Below, one piece after another: positions 28,549 through 37,851 of a stretch of 64,000 bases of DNA. Made by a program: the position numbers and the translations under genes. The first letter of the stretch is position 1. Every line of letters starts with the position of its first letter. The notes under the pieces are model-generated. The model was given only the letters and a program-made list of their open reading frames with translations. It did not search any database and was not told the origin of the DNA. The stretch is taken from NCBI RefSeq assembly GCF_021655615.1, contig NZ_AP025245.1:1488001-1552000 (forward strand), in the 5' to 3' direction. The stretch comes from Acidianus sp. HS-5. GTDB lineage: Archaea; Thermoproteota; Thermoprotei_A; Sulfolobales; Sulfolobaceae.

Positions 28549-29082
28549 ATGGTTAAACTTGTGGCAACGCTCGGTACTTCCCCTGGAGGTGTTGCTGAGA
28601 CTCTGTATAACCTCTCCATGGGAAATTATGTTGCCCCTTTTGAATCAAAGGAGTTAAGTTTTGACGAGCTTGTCGTAGTGAGGACTAAGGGGACAGACGA
28701 AGCATACTACGCTTTGAAGGCTGTACTTATTTGTTGCGTTAATTACGAGAAGGTGAGGGAAGTTTTGTTTCCCTTTGATGACATAAACAACCCTAAGGAC
28801 TTCGTAACTGTGAGGGAGACTGTAAGAGGGTTACTGAGGACTGGTGACTTTATGGACTTTACTGGAGGTAGGAAGGCGATAAGTGCAGCTGCAGTCCTCT
28901 CCGCTAGGGAAGTTGGAGCGCATTTGGTTACTACAATTATAGAACAACAGGAGTACGGGGAAATGATGAAGAAGTTTAACCAACTTAAGGAAAAGCTTGC
29001 TGGGGTATATAATAGGAGGGATTGCAGGACAATATATTGTGAGCTTATGTCAAAGACCGCTAGAACTATAGTTTTCTTCTAA
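28549..29082 (+). CDS. crn1: CRISPR ring nuclease Crn1 (CARF-domain cA4 phosphodiesterase)
   Basis: 177 aa, with the N-terminus MVKLVATLGTSPGGV and the core motif DFTGGRKAISAAAVLSA, as in the characterised Sulfolobus ring nuclease Sso2081. It is a stand-alone CARF domain without effector domain. The catalytic-type residues are present: Ser11 in the first loop and Lys109 in the TGGRK motif. Known role of the family: slow cleavage of cyclic tetra-adenylate, switching off the type III antiviral response. It stands alone between the CR-2 leader and a small mobile element, about 14 kb from the cmr operon. AAAATATA at 28516-28523 is a TATA box at leaderless spacing from ATG 28549. Confidence 0.92.
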   Translation: MVKLVATLGTSPGGVAETLYNLSMGNYVAPFESKELSFDELVVVRTKGTDEAYYALKAVLICCVNYEKVREVLFPFDDINNPKDFVTVRETVRGLLRTGDFMDFTGGRKAISAAAVLSAREVGAHLVTTIIEQQEYGEMMKKFNQLKEKLAGVYNRRDCRTIYCELMSKTARTIVFF

Positions 29083-29111
29083 AGCCTTATTGCTATGTAT
29101 ATCCGCTAAGC

Positions 29112-29406
29112 GGCTGTCCTTAGTAATACAGAGTTCTTAGATCACGCACTACCGAAGGGCCATCATTCGGTCAGGGACGTTCTGTAATACATGATTCCCA
29201 GACTGCCGGCAAAGTCTCAGCTGTTTCAAATTCTCCTAATCGCTTTCTTGTAACCGGAATTGCTGGAAAAGTTTCTAGGTTTGGCTAATTGAAAGTAGTG
29301 AATGTGCTTAGCCCTTTAGAATTGAGGAGCTCCGCAGTTGAAATAAGTATATGTTAAGACTAGGCGAATTGAAAATATTTAAGCTACGTAAAAATAGAAC
29401 AACTGC
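29112..29406. mobile_element. Family B element, medium copy
   Basis: The left part has GTCCTTAGTAATACAGAGTTC, and the middle has GTTTCTAGGTTTGGCTAATT and GTGCTTAGCC, which also occur (rearranged strand) in the copy at 59107-59309. The right end AATATTTAAGCTACGTAAAA and GAACAACTGC matches that of the copy at 10028-10680. It is non-coding. The sequence 29407-29525 behind it holds only short similarity to the 38600-38660 region. Confidence 0.5.
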
Positions 29407-29525
29407 TATTCACTAATACTTTCATACAGACCTGGACAAAGGATATAACACTAAATCGTAGTCAAGGGCATTTCCAAAATAATAATGTTTATATGAGTAG
29501 TGAAAATCGCCGTAGGATCTCGTCA

Positions 29526-30080
29526 TCAGAGAGTATAATACAGCCTCCCAACCTTCTTAGGCCTGCAGTAAGGGAAGAAGTTGCAGTTCTCACACTTTTC
29601 CTTCCTCTGCGCTACCTTTACTTCCTCCTCCATCGCTTCCCTTATCCACTTTATTAGTTTCTCTACGAATTTCCTCTCATCATCGTTATACTGCAGTTTA
29701 ACCAATTTCTTTTTCCTTACGTAATATAAGAGGGCCTCCTTAACGTTCATCCCTAGCTTTTCCATAATGAATGCGTAAAACAACACTTGGTACTTATGAT
29801 CTAAAGTCGTGGAGTATCCAGCCTTTACGTCTAGCGGAGTATAATAGTTGTAAGCATGGAGGACGAAGTCAGGGGAGCCGACCAGATTCCTCCACCTATA
29901 AATCGGCTTCCTTATTACCTCCTTATACTTAGTGAGGAGGAAACCTACTTCCTTCTCCTTTTCTACAACCTGCCCCTCGTACATTGCCTCTGTAACTCTC
30001 TCAGAAAAACCCAGTGCCTCCAGCCTGACTATATGCGGACAGTAAGCATAATGCTTTACAGTAACTCCTGTAATCGGCAT
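29526..30080 (-). CDS. cas4: CRISPR-associated Cas4 nuclease
   Basis: 184 aa, a normal Cas4 length. RecB/PD-(D/E)XK core: D71 in VGSPDFVL and D84-V-K86 in TPLDVKAGY, followed by the QVLFYAFIMEK helix. The four [4Fe-4S] cysteines are C14 (YAYCPHIVRLE) and C163, C166, C172 (KCENCNFFPYC). Known role: trimming prespacers and choosing PAM and orientation during adaptation together with Cas1-Cas2. The gene lies apart from cas1-cas2, between crn1 and the CR-3 leader, transcribed away from CR-3. CATATATATC about 27 bp before the ATG is its promoter. Confidence 0.95.
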   Translation of the reverse strand: MPITGVTVKHYAYCPHIVRLEALGFSERVTEAMYEGQVVEKEKEVGFLLTKYKEVIRKPIYRWRNLVGSPDFVLHAYNYYTPLDVKAGYSTTLDHKYQVLFYAFIMEKLGMNVKEALLYYVRKKKLVKLQYNDDERKFVEKLIKWIREAMEEEVKVAQRKEKCENCNFFPYCRPKKVGRLYYTL

Positions 30081-30102
30081 TATACAAAATTATTAGAAAG
30101 AA

Positions 30103-30112
30103 AGATATATAT
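30103..30112 (-). promoter_or_regulatory. cas4 TATA box
   Basis: CATATATATC on the minus strand, centred about 27 bp upstream of the cas4 ATG. There is no Shine-Dalgarno sequence, so the message is probably leaderless. Confidence 0.45.
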
Positions 30113-30149
30113 GAGTACTTCTAAAAGATTTTTACATTTACGACGTGAC

Positions 30150-30551
30150 TAGTTTTACGAGATTATCGTTGTTTAAAAGTTTATTTATAAGAATAACTGT
30201 CTCGTGAGAATGAAAAGAATTTGTTATCATCTATCATTTCGTGAAGAGATTTTAAGGAGGCAATACGAGGATAATACCGGGATTCACTAGTTTGAAACTA
30301 GAATTTTCCTAACTTCATTAGTAGATTAAAAACGATAAAATTCGATACTAGATGCGACCAATGCGAAGGTCGCAAGATGGGTTTAACGTTTATAAAGTAA
30401 AACATTCATTCAATTAGCGAAAAGTATCATGCGACCAAAAAACCTCAACTAAATTACTAGGAAAAACGGTCGCATGATACCACTCCTAAAAATCAAAAAC
30501 TTATAAGTTAGGAAAACGAGAGTAAGGGAGAACAGGTATAAAAACCAATCA
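30150..30551 (+). promoter_or_regulatory. CRISPR leader of CR-3
   Basis: Very similar to the CR-1 leader over about 400 bp. The inverted arms are CATGCGACC (30428-30436) and GGTCGCATG (30468-30476), with GATGCGACC at 30351. The array-proximal end TATAAAAACCAATCA is the same as in CR-1. Confidence 0.85.
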
Positions 30552-31955
30552 GTAGAATCCACAAAGGGATTGAAAGTGAAAAATTATTAGAAGAAGTAGA
30601 AAAGTGATGAGCTTGTAGAATCCACAAAGGGATTGAAAGTTTATCAAGTAAGTCACCATGTAATTGTATGAACATGTAGAATCCACAAAGGGATTGAAAG
30701 CTATTTTGCAAGAGTTGGTAGAGTGATAGACGTAAGTGCGTAGAATCCACAAAGGGATTGAAAGATAGCCTTTCCCCTTTCCTTATCATTAACGTTATGG
30801 ATTGTAGAATCCACAAAGGGATTGAAAGCGCTCTGCGAAACGGCTTATAATAACGTGGTTAATGCGGTAGAATCCACAAAGGGATTGAAAGACTAATTAT
30901 TTCATTGCTATAGTAAATTCTGCGATTCATGTAGAATCCACAAAGGGATTGAAAGTTATATTCTTGAATTTCATGTTTAAATATGTATACTTTTGTAGAA
31001 TCCACAAAGGGATTGAAAGCCTTTTGACTGCTAAACAAATCTCTCCGGCAAAAATCTGTAGAATCCACAAAGGGATTGAAAGAGCGTGACGTCTCATTAA
31101 ATACCAGACCGTTATATGGTAGAATCCACAAAGGGATTGAAAGAGAGACTAAAGTAAAGAGGGTAATACTGTTACGTGACTTGTAGAATCCACAAAGGGA
31201 TTGAAAGAATCTATCGTCCCATACGTAAATCTTTAGCATGAATTTGTAGAATCCACAAAGGGATTGAAAGTTGTTTGCCAAAATTAGTTGTTGTATATTA
31301 GCTGGGTAGAATCCACAAAGGGATTGAAAGAAATTAAGAGATAATCCTTTTACTCTAAAATGAGAGATGTAGAATCCACAAAGGGATTGAAAGTTCTCTA
31401 ATTTCTTCTTATGGACACAGATACTAAGCTCGTAGAATCCACAAAGGGATTGAAAGCTTATGAAGAATAATTCGCCTAACGACATTTGACTAGGTAGAAT
31501 CCACAAAGGGATTGAAAGTTTGTAATATTAGCAATATTTATTATCCCCGCAATTTTGTAGAATCCACAAAGGGATTGAAAGTGCTGTATATCGGGGTCAG
31601 CATGATCCATTAGGTAGAAGTAGAATCCACAAAGGGATTGAAAGACGTAAATTTTTACGTGGGGTAGTTTTTCTCAGCTTAAGTAGCATCCTAAAAGGGA
31701 TTGAAAGTCTGGATTCGTGGTCTGAATCGCCACTCCTACTATGGTAGCATCCCAAAAGGGATTGAAAGTTTTGAAACTGTACATATTGAAGCTGATAATT
31801 TAGGTGGCATCCCAAAAGGGATTGAAAGAGTGCAAACTGACGATAATAATTAATTATATGGTCAGCGGTAGTATCCCAAAAGGGATTGAAGGTATACCCT
31901 TCAAAAACATTTACCTCATTCACTGTTAGCGTAGCATCCTAAAAGGGATTGAAAG
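30552..31955 (+). CRISPR. CRISPR array CR-3, 23 repeats
   Basis: 25-nt repeats start GTAGAATCCACAAA and end GGGATTGAAAG. There are 18 identical copies, then five leader-distal variants (two GTAGCATCCTAAAAGGG, one GTAGCATCCCAAAAGGG, one GTGGCATCCCAAAAGGG, one GTAGTATCCCAAAAGGG with a changed 3' end GAAGG). Spacers are about 36-41 nt. The variants match those at the old ends of CR-1, CR-2 and CR-5, so the trailers share ancestry while the leader-proximal repeat type has been replaced. Confidence 0.97.
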
Positions 31956-31984
31956 TTTAATCCGAAGAAGATAATTATACAAAG

Positions 31985-32106
31985 TGGAATACTTCAATTT
32001 TTATCAAAATTAACGTAAAACTCACTTTTAACATAACGTATGATTTTGAATTTAAGAAAAGTCAATGAGCTTAACACCTAAAGAAATTGAAGTATCCCAC
32101 AAAGCA
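31985..32106. mobile_element. MITE-like element, family A, copy 2
   Basis: Contains ATACTTCAATTTTTATCAA at the left and TTGAAGTATCCCACAAAGCA at the right, with the core GATTTTGAATTTAAGAAAA shared with 4520-4640. It lies between the CR-3 trailer and the 3' end of the cas6 gene. Confidence 0.65.
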
Positions 32107-32126
32107 CTCATGAACTCAAAGCTAAA

Positions 32127-32888
32127 TTAAGACTTTTCAAAACTCACCGGGATCACTTTTACTTCACCGAAGCCTATCGCCCTACTCTTACCTACTCCAA
32201 ATAAATTAGCGTAACTCAACAACTCCTTAACCTTCTTTTCTCTAACCTCATAAATTATCCAACCCCAAAAACCCCTTACCGGTTTACCGTCGTAATTTGC
32301 AGACACAGGCCTTATCCCGTGGTCCACCTCCTTAAGGTAAACGAATGACTTAAGGAAAGTGATGTTGACTTTCTTATCCATGTTAGCGTTCCAGTGCCTC
32401 ACAATAGACGCAAGGAAGAAATAGGAGTAAGGATAAAGGAGGAACCTGTTCTCCTTAACCTTCTTAGGAGGTTGTATTAACGTAGGCGTCAAAAAATTCA
32501 CTTTGTAAAAGGTAGAGTCCTCATACTTTACCTCGTCTATGACCTTTAGGTCTATAATGTCTGCCTCTATTTTTGCACCCCACATCTCTACCTCAGCGTT
32601 TACCTTGCCCATTAAGTCCTTGAGTATGTTATTGTCAGTAAAGGTAAAGGAGAAGTAGTAGTCTCCCCCTCCCTTCATCATAGCTTTCCTGCCGTTAACT
32701 GCTAGCACTACCCCTTTAGAGTCCTTCAGCACCGTCACCCTTATCGGTTTGAAGGGCTTAGCGTCTTCGGACAGTTTTGTGTAAGTAGGGGAGTAGTAAG
32801 CTAAGATCGATTTTGATACCTTAGATGTGAAGGGGGGTAAAACTACGTCGTGGTCTGCCTTAAGCTTGAAAGTTGCTACATATATCAT
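32127..32888 (-). CDS. cas6: CRISPR endoribonuclease Cas6
   Basis: 253 aa with two ferredoxin-like RAMP domains and the glycine-rich C-terminal loop GVGKSRAIGFGEVKV characteristic of Cas6. Role: cleaves repeat RNA within the pre-crRNA, leaving the 8-nt AUUGAAAG handle. It is the last gene of the type I-A operon, and its ATG overlaps the cas3'' stop (ATGA). It is the only Cas6 recognised in the window, so it probably serves all five arrays despite their different central repeat bases. The catalytic His seen in some Cas6 proteins is not evident; Sulfolobus Cas6 enzymes are known to lack it. Confidence 0.93.
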   Translation of the reverse strand: MIYVATFKLKADHDVVLPPFTSKVSKSILAYYSPTYTKLSEDAKPFKPIRVTVLKDSKGVVLAVNGRKAMMKGGGDYYFSFTFTDNNILKDLMGKVNAEVEMWGAKIEADIIDLKVIDEVKYEDSTFYKVNFLTPTLIQPPKKVKENRFLLYPYSYFFLASIVRHWNANMDKKVNITFLKSFVYLKEVDHGIRPVSANYDGKPVRGFWGWIIYEVREKKVKELLSYANLFGVGKSRAIGFGEVKVIPVSFEKS

Positions 32889-33517
32889 GAAATAAATTTT
32901 TCATATTCTAATATTAATAGATTCTTGTTCCCTCCACCTCTGTGTACGTTAGCAGTGTAAGTGTCGCACACCATTAACGGCCCTAGGATTATTGGATAAA
33001 GGTAGAACTTTTTGTTGTTTATCTTCATAAACCACGATGCTACGTCTTCCGGGGTTATGACTTTTCTATCCAAGTTAACGGGGACGCCTATCTCCTTTGC
33101 AACCGCGTTTATATCTTGTAAGCATTCCTCATTAAACTCAAACTTATGCAATTTTTTGTATTCTCCTGACTTTATAAGCTCGAGGCCCCTCTCAACCATT
33201 GCTTGATGGTGGCTCATTGAGGAAAGAGCTGCTATGTCCCTAAGTTCGCTATCGCAACACCCTCGTATTATAGAGTTTACAATGTATCCGCTGTAAAACT
33301 CGTGACCGTAATAAGAGCTGGTATAGGCCTTTGAAGCTTTACCTATGTCGTGAAAGGCAACTGCTATTTCAACGCTCTTCTTCACAGTACTTATCTCTAC
33401 ACCGGTCCTGTGAGAAAGTATCGGGATAATATAAGCGAAGTTCCTCCTGAAGCAGTTCAAAGTCCCGAGAGCGTGGTCCTTAAAAGTCTCCTGTCCGTAA
33501 AATGCCCAACAAGTCAT
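32885..33517 (-). CDS. cas3'': Cas3'' HD nuclease
   Basis: 210 aa, a stand-alone HD domain. H15 (KDHALGT), H56-D57 (AFHDIGKAS), H72 (YYGHEFYSG) and a late HH pair (SSMSHHQAM) match the Cas3'' metal ligands. Role: metal-dependent cutting of the displaced DNA strand during type I-A interference. In I-A systems it is encoded separately from the helicase, as here. Both ends overlap neighbouring genes by four bases, indicating translational coupling. Confidence 0.93.
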   Translation of the reverse strand: MTCWAFYGQETFKDHALGTLNCFRRNFAYIIPILSHRTGVEISTVKKSVEIAVAFHDIGKASKAYTSSYYGHEFYSGYIVNSIIRGCCDSELRDIAALSSMSHHQAMVERGLELIKSGEYKKLHKFEFNEECLQDINAVAKEIGVPVNLDRKVITPEDVASWFMKINNKKFYLYPIILGPLMVCDTYTANVHRGGGNKNLLILEYEKFIS

Positions 33518-35166
33518 TTTAACCTTAACCCCTTTTTGCTATCGTAATACTCTCTCTTAACCTTTAAACCGAGGAGTATTTTCTTATCGTGGGTCACCCT
33601 CCTGTACTTCCTGCACAAGTCCTTCCAGTCCTTAAACTCTATATAGTCCTCAACTACTTTTACATTATCTGTAGAGCCGTCACTACTGTACTTCTCAAAG
33701 AAAGCTAACACCTTATTACCTTCTCTCTCTAAAGGAGCTTTATCTATCATCTCTCCGGAAAATGGTATTAAGTCTTCCTGAGAGCCCGGTTTATCGACTG
33801 CTAAGTTTATTATGAAGGAGTTCGTTAGCGTACAGTACTTGTCTAGCAGTTCGTCCAGATCCCTTTTAGTTAGGAAAGGATTAGTGCTTATCTTATCAAG
33901 CTCTTTAAGGAGGCCGTAGTTTATTTTAGGTTTTGTCATTATACTATCCATAACTTCAGCGTATCCCTTCTTGCCGTAACACCCGTAAGGGTCTTTTAAG
34001 CAAACGTCGTTATCCTTCAAAGCGTTAAGCGTGTTATCAACTTCGCTCTTATCGTAAGGAGCGTAATCCCCGCTCCTCCATATGTATAATATACCTTTCT
34101 CCTTTTCTTTCCTCCTCAAAAGCCTGCCGACGCGCTGTACTATTGACGGTAAAGGCGCTTGCTCGGTTATCATTACGTCAGAGGACATGTCTACTCCTAC
34201 CTCAATCACTTGTGTAGAAATTATCAATTTGCACTCGTCCAGGTTAATCTTCATCCTATCTGATATCTTAAACCTTGAATGAATTAAGCAAGGGTCTAGG
34301 TCTCTCAGTTTTTCGTAAATTGAAATAGCTTTATCCACAGTGTTTACTACTATTATTGTCCTGCCGTCAATAAACTTTGAAAAATCGTCTCCGTCAATAA
34401 ACTTTACATCTATATCAGGGACTTTGACTTCTTCTCTCACTTCAACTACTTTATACAGCTCTTTACCAGTACTGCATTCGTATTCTCCTCTTCCTATTTC
34501 CTTGCATTCCCTGTTTTTTATTGAGTCGCCGTAATTCCTTACTACAGAAACCTTTACTACGTTTTTTGAGTTGTTTATTATCTCTTCTTCCAAGCTCTTG
34601 TTAGGCGTAGCTGAGGATAGGATGAAGTTTACTCCGACTTTCGATAGGTGGCTGATAGCTCCTATTAAAGAAGTCCAACTGTTACCTTCATTCATTAAGT
34701 GGAATTCGTCGAAGTGCACCAGTGAAGTATATATGGAAAATCTGGGAAGGTCATAGTGTCCGTGGACCGAAAAAGGCTCTCCTACACTGGCCTTGTAGAG
34801 GTTAAGGAGGAAAGAGTCATAAGTAGTTATAACAAATTTTGCTAAAAAATTGGGGGACTTCAGTTCTGAAGGTGCAAATGAGTATTGTACTGCGTACTTT
34901 AAGCCTGCAGACCTCTTAGCTATGTCCTCTACCAAAGACCTAGTAGGTACGACGTGTATTAGCCTGCTGAAGTTTGACGTAGTATGGGTAGATAACCACT
35001 TTGCCAGTTCTATTGACAAAGTAGTTTTACCGTATCCCGTTGGGAAGTTTAAGATGAAGTTTAAGTCCCTGCACTCGGCGAAGTCATCGCCCTCTTTACA
35101 GTCCATCAATTCTATGACTTTCCTAATACCTTCCCTAAGCTGAGTAAACTCCCTGCTTAACGACAA
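33514..35166 (-). CDS. cas3': Cas3' helicase
   Basis: 550 aa SF2 helicase. Walker A PTGYGKTT is at 42-49, Walker B DEFH at 153-156, then SSATPN, VVNTVDKAI, STQVIEVGVDMSSD and QRVGRLLRRK, in Cas3 order. It unwinds target DNA after Cascade binding, for the separate HD nuclease encoded downstream. The ORF opens at TTG 35166, overlapping cas8a2 by 32 bases. The next in-frame ATG (codon 21) leaves less sequence before Walker A, so TTG is kept with some doubt. Confidence 0.93.
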   Translation of the reverse strand: MSLSREFTQLREGIRKVIELMDCKEGDDFAECRDLNFILNFPTGYGKTTLSIELAKWLSTHTTSNFSRLIHVVPTRSLVEDIAKRSAGLKYAVQYSFAPSELKSPNFLAKFVITTYDSFLLNLYKASVGEPFSVHGHYDLPRFSIYTSLVHFDEFHLMNEGNSWTSLIGAISHLSKVGVNFILSSATPNKSLEEEIINNSKNVVKVSVVRNYGDSIKNRECKEIGRGEYECSTGKELYKVVEVREEVKVPDIDVKFIDGDDFSKFIDGRTIIVVNTVDKAISIYEKLRDLDPCLIHSRFKISDRMKINLDECKLIISTQVIEVGVDMSSDVMITEQAPLPSIVQRVGRLLRRKEKEKGILYIWRSGDYAPYDKSEVDNTLNALKDNDVCLKDPYGCYGKKGYAEVMDSIMTKPKINYGLLKELDKISTNPFLTKRDLDELLDKYCTLTNSFIINLAVDKPGSQEDLIPFSGEMIDKAPLEREGNKVLAFFEKYSSDGSTDNVKVVEDYIEFKDWKDLCRKYRRVTHDKKILLGLKVKREYYDSKKGLRLK

Positions 35167-36121
35167 GGCTTAATGCCTCTTTAAGTCTCCCCACCATCCT
35201 AGGCGTAATGAAACCGAAAGCTTCATCCTTTAAATATGTATCCCTAGCTATAAAGTAAGCTACCTGCTCTGGAGAAATACTACCGCTAACGGCTTCAAAT
35301 ACGTAGTTAGATATCTTATTAAACACGTCTGTTGAACTGTGTTCATTAACTAACTTCTGGTCGTTGAGTAACCTAAGGTACCTTTCCTTGTCTTTCTTGT
35401 CCTTGTTGTTAATGTTCTTCCATACCTCAATTATGGGCTCTATTGAAGCAAAAGTGTTGTCTTCAATTATTTCTCCTCTGTACTTACTGAGGCTTAGGAC
35501 TACTAACTTTTGACAAACGTTATCGCTGTAATGCATTGCAAATAGGAAGATCCTGCCCATGTGGGATAGCTTATCAATGTTCCTAGCGCTAATCCTCTCT
35601 TCAGCTATCAAGTTCCTGCATAGTTGATACTGCATTATAGTGTCTACCGGGGCAATACCTATAACTTCTGATTTTTCAGTCTTATAGCGGAATACAGTAA
35701 ATAAGCCTAAAGCTATTGAAGCCAAGAGTGCGGACTGCTTAGAGATCTCAATGCTCTTCTTATTATTTCCCCTAGCGTTCCACCCACCGTACCACCTCTC
35801 AGCCTCCATCAATTCCGGTAAAAGGAGCGTGTATGAGTAGTCCTCTTTATCGTCATTAAAGAATTCCTCCACAACTTTCTTTACATCTTCTTCAAGGATA
35901 TAGGAAGTCTGCTTCTTATAGTTCCTACTGAATCTCTTAACCAAGGTAACTGACTTGCTTTCCCTGAACTTCTTTAACATGTCCTCCAAGTTCCCTACAC
36001 CTTCAACTTCAGCGACGTCATCCTTTATTTCGAAACTGACCCCCATCTCCAATAATGCACTGACTGCCAAATCTCTAGCCAAGTACCCTCTCGGTGGTAA
36101 TCTCATTTCAGCCATTTCCAT
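35135..36121 (-). CDS. cas8a2: Type I-A Cascade subunit Cas8a2 (Csa4)
   Basis: 328 aa. It has the compact Csa4-type sequence (MRLPPRGYLARDLAVSALLEMGV at the start; LMEAERWYGGWNARGNNKKSIEISKQSALLASIALGLF in the middle; LKDEAFGFITPRMVGRLKEAL near the end). Role: the small-form large subunit of I-A Cascade, thought to assist PAM recognition and Cas3 recruitment. A strong Shine-Dalgarno sequence (AGGAGGGG) five bases before ATG 36121 supports this start although it overlaps cas5; ATGs at 36115 and 36106 are less well placed. Confidence 0.88.
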   Translation of the reverse strand: MEMAEMRLPPRGYLARDLAVSALLEMGVSFEIKDDVAEVEGVGNLEDMLKKFRESKSVTLVKRFSRNYKKQTSYILEEDVKKVVEEFFNDDKEDYSYTLLLPELMEAERWYGGWNARGNNKKSIEISKQSALLASIALGLFTVFRYKTEKSEVIGIAPVDTIMQYQLCRNLIAEERISARNIDKLSHMGRIFLFAMHYSDNVCQKLVVLSLSKYRGEIIEDNTFASIEPIIEVWKNINNKDKKDKERYLRLLNDQKLVNEHSSTDVFNKISNYVFEAVSGSISPEQVAYFIARDTYLKDEAFGFITPRMVGRLKEALSLVVKQGVYSA

Positions 36122-36909
36122 AACCCCTCCTTTAACGTTATTAAGTATTTATCTTCAAGCTTAAAGACAGTACACTCTTCGCTTACTTTACCTTTAAGCT
36201 TAACGTTACCCCCTATTAGAGGGCCGTGAGAAGGTATCCAGAACTCGTCCTCAATTCCTCCTACAGGCTCCTTAGAAAGGTTGTACGCGTTTGACACAGA
36301 AAGCTTATACGACTCCATTCCCTCAGTCTCCCCAACGCATACTCTGGGTATGAAGAAACTAGTGGAAATCTCTTCAGTCTCAACGTTAACTGCGTCTACA
36401 ATCTTTACGTCAGTCACTGTTACAATGGACTCCTTACTACCTAAAGAAACTATCTGCCAAGCGTACTTTGAGACCTCTTCTGCCTTATCTTTGACTAAAA
36501 CGGCTATGGAAAACTTAACGTCCTCAGCGTAAGTCCTCCCGAAGGCTGAGACACCGAACCACTCCCTCATATTATCAATCTCTTTATCCTTTTCTTTCCT
36601 TATTCTCCGCCTGTACTTATCCTGCCTATAGGAGACTCTCTGCTCCCTTAAAATGTCTGCATAGTGCAGTAATCTTGGCTCATCAGTACCGTAAGCTACC
36701 CAGAAAATATAAGGCTTGTAGTTGCTAATGAACTCCTCAGTACAAGAAGTCCCGTCCTTTACGGCATAGCTACTGCAGTAACCCCTGCTTAAGGCCCCAA
36801 GTATAGTTGATATCGGTACGTAAGGATAAGAGCTACCTCCTGCAGAGGCCTTTGGTACCCTTACAGAAAAACCCCAGTGGTGTAACCCTGAGATTAAAAT
36901 GCCTTTCAT
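36103..36909 (-). CDS. cas5a: Type I-A Cascade subunit Cas5a
   Basis: 268 aa. The N-terminus MKGILISGLHHWGFSVRVPKASAGGSSYPYVPISTILGALSRGYC is the RAMP fold and conserved loop of Cas5. Role: binds the crRNA 5' handle at the foot of Cascade. The ATG overlaps the cas7 stop (ATGA). Cys31 and the rest of the helix after STILGAL match archaeal Cas5a. Confidence 0.92.
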   Translation of the reverse strand: MKGILISGLHHWGFSVRVPKASAGGSSYPYVPISTILGALSRGYCSSYAVKDGTSCTEEFISNYKPYIFWVAYGTDEPRLLHYADILREQRVSYRQDKYRRRIRKEKDKEIDNMREWFGVSAFGRTYAEDVKFSIAVLVKDKAEEVSKYAWQIVSLGSKESIVTVTDVKIVDAVNVETEEISTSFFIPRVCVGETEGMESYKLSVSNAYNLSKEPVGGIEDEFWIPSHGPLIGGNVKLKGKVSEECTVFKLEDKYLITLKEGLWKWLK

Positions 36910-37850
36910 TGTCCCGCTTCTTCAAATACCTCTACCGGGTTACTTACACTACCTTCAACTCCCTTAGCGTAGAAAGCTATTGCAGGAGCTTTAATACTAA
37001 GGACTTTGCCGAAAGACTCTGCAGTACTCCTCACTAACTTAAGGTATTCTTTAACGTCTCCGTTAATAGGTGGTATATTGAAAGGCTTTTCCGATATGCA
37101 CAGTGCAATGGCTTCTATTTCAGTGAGCGGGTTATATCTACTGCGTTTTGCGCCGAAGAGGAACTGGGTCAAAGTCAGTGTAAGGGAGTCCAACGCGACT
37201 TTCCTCCTCTCTTCCCTCTTTTCAGCTTCCTTAATGGGGTAGTTCTGCGTAATACCGATCCCGTCCAAGTTTAAGTACCCTGAAAGTACGTAGGAAGCGC
37301 TGGCAGTCTCCACGTTATAAAGCGACTGTATGTTTTCGTTCTTGTGTGTATCGATTAACTCCTTAGTTGCATACCTGACTTGAAACTGAGAGGCAATTGC
37401 TGAAGCTTTTACCGCGTCAAGTGCTGGGATCATGTAACTGAAGGCTATGTTAGAAGTCCTCTTGATCAATTTATCCGGGTTCATGAACCCGGCTACGTCC
37501 TCTACTACGTCCTCATTTATTACGCATAGTTCGTAATCCGAACCTTTCTTGTCCTTACAGTTACTGTTATGTACTTCATCTCCGGCACCTCTCTTTAGCA
37601 GTACTCCCTGCTTTGCCAAGTCTTCTACTGGCAGTCCCCTCTGCGTTGCTAAGTCCGCCAGATTAGCCTGGTATCCGTGGGCTATCATTTCACCGCTCAC
37701 TGCGGGGACGTAAGTTACGGTGTACGTCTTCTCGTCTTCCTTAACTACTATTGGTGCCCTCCTATGCCTTACGTAGTTGCCTGCAGACTCTACGTTGTTT
37801 AGGTCTTCAACGTTAACTAGGTACCTAACCGAGAAAGATATCCACGTCAT
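36906..37850 (-). CDS. cas7: Type I-A Cascade backbone Cas7 (Csa2)
   Basis: About 314 aa. Csa2 hallmarks: TWISFSVRYLVNVEDLNNVESAGNYVRHRRAPIV at the N-terminus, VPAVSGEMIAHGYQANL, and GFMNPDKLIKRTSNIAFSYMIPA. Role: multiple copies form the helical crRNA-binding backbone. I prefer ATG 37850 to the in-frame GTG at 37859: GGTGAG then lies a few bases upstream as ribosome binding site, and the GTG lies inside the end of csa5. Confidence 0.95.
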   Translation of the reverse strand: MTWISFSVRYLVNVEDLNNVESAGNYVRHRRAPIVVKEDEKTYTVTYVPAVSGEMIAHGYQANLADLATQRGLPVEDLAKQGVLLKRGAGDEVHNSNCKDKKGSDYELCVINEDVVEDVAGFMNPDKLIKRTSNIAFSYMIPALDAVKASAIASQFQVRYATKELIDTHKNENIQSLYNVETASASYVLSGYLNLDGIGITQNYPIKEAEKREERRKVALDSLTLTLTQFLFGAKRSRYNPLTEIEAIALCISEKPFNIPPINGDVKEYLKLVRSTAESFGKVLSIKAPAIAFYAKGVEGSVSNPVEVFEEAGQ

Positions 37851-37851
37851 T

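Noticed and set aside
30508..31923. ORFs across CR-3, such as 30859-31506
   Set aside because: Periodic FQSLCGFY/FNPFVDST/LSIPLWIL from the repeat; not genes.
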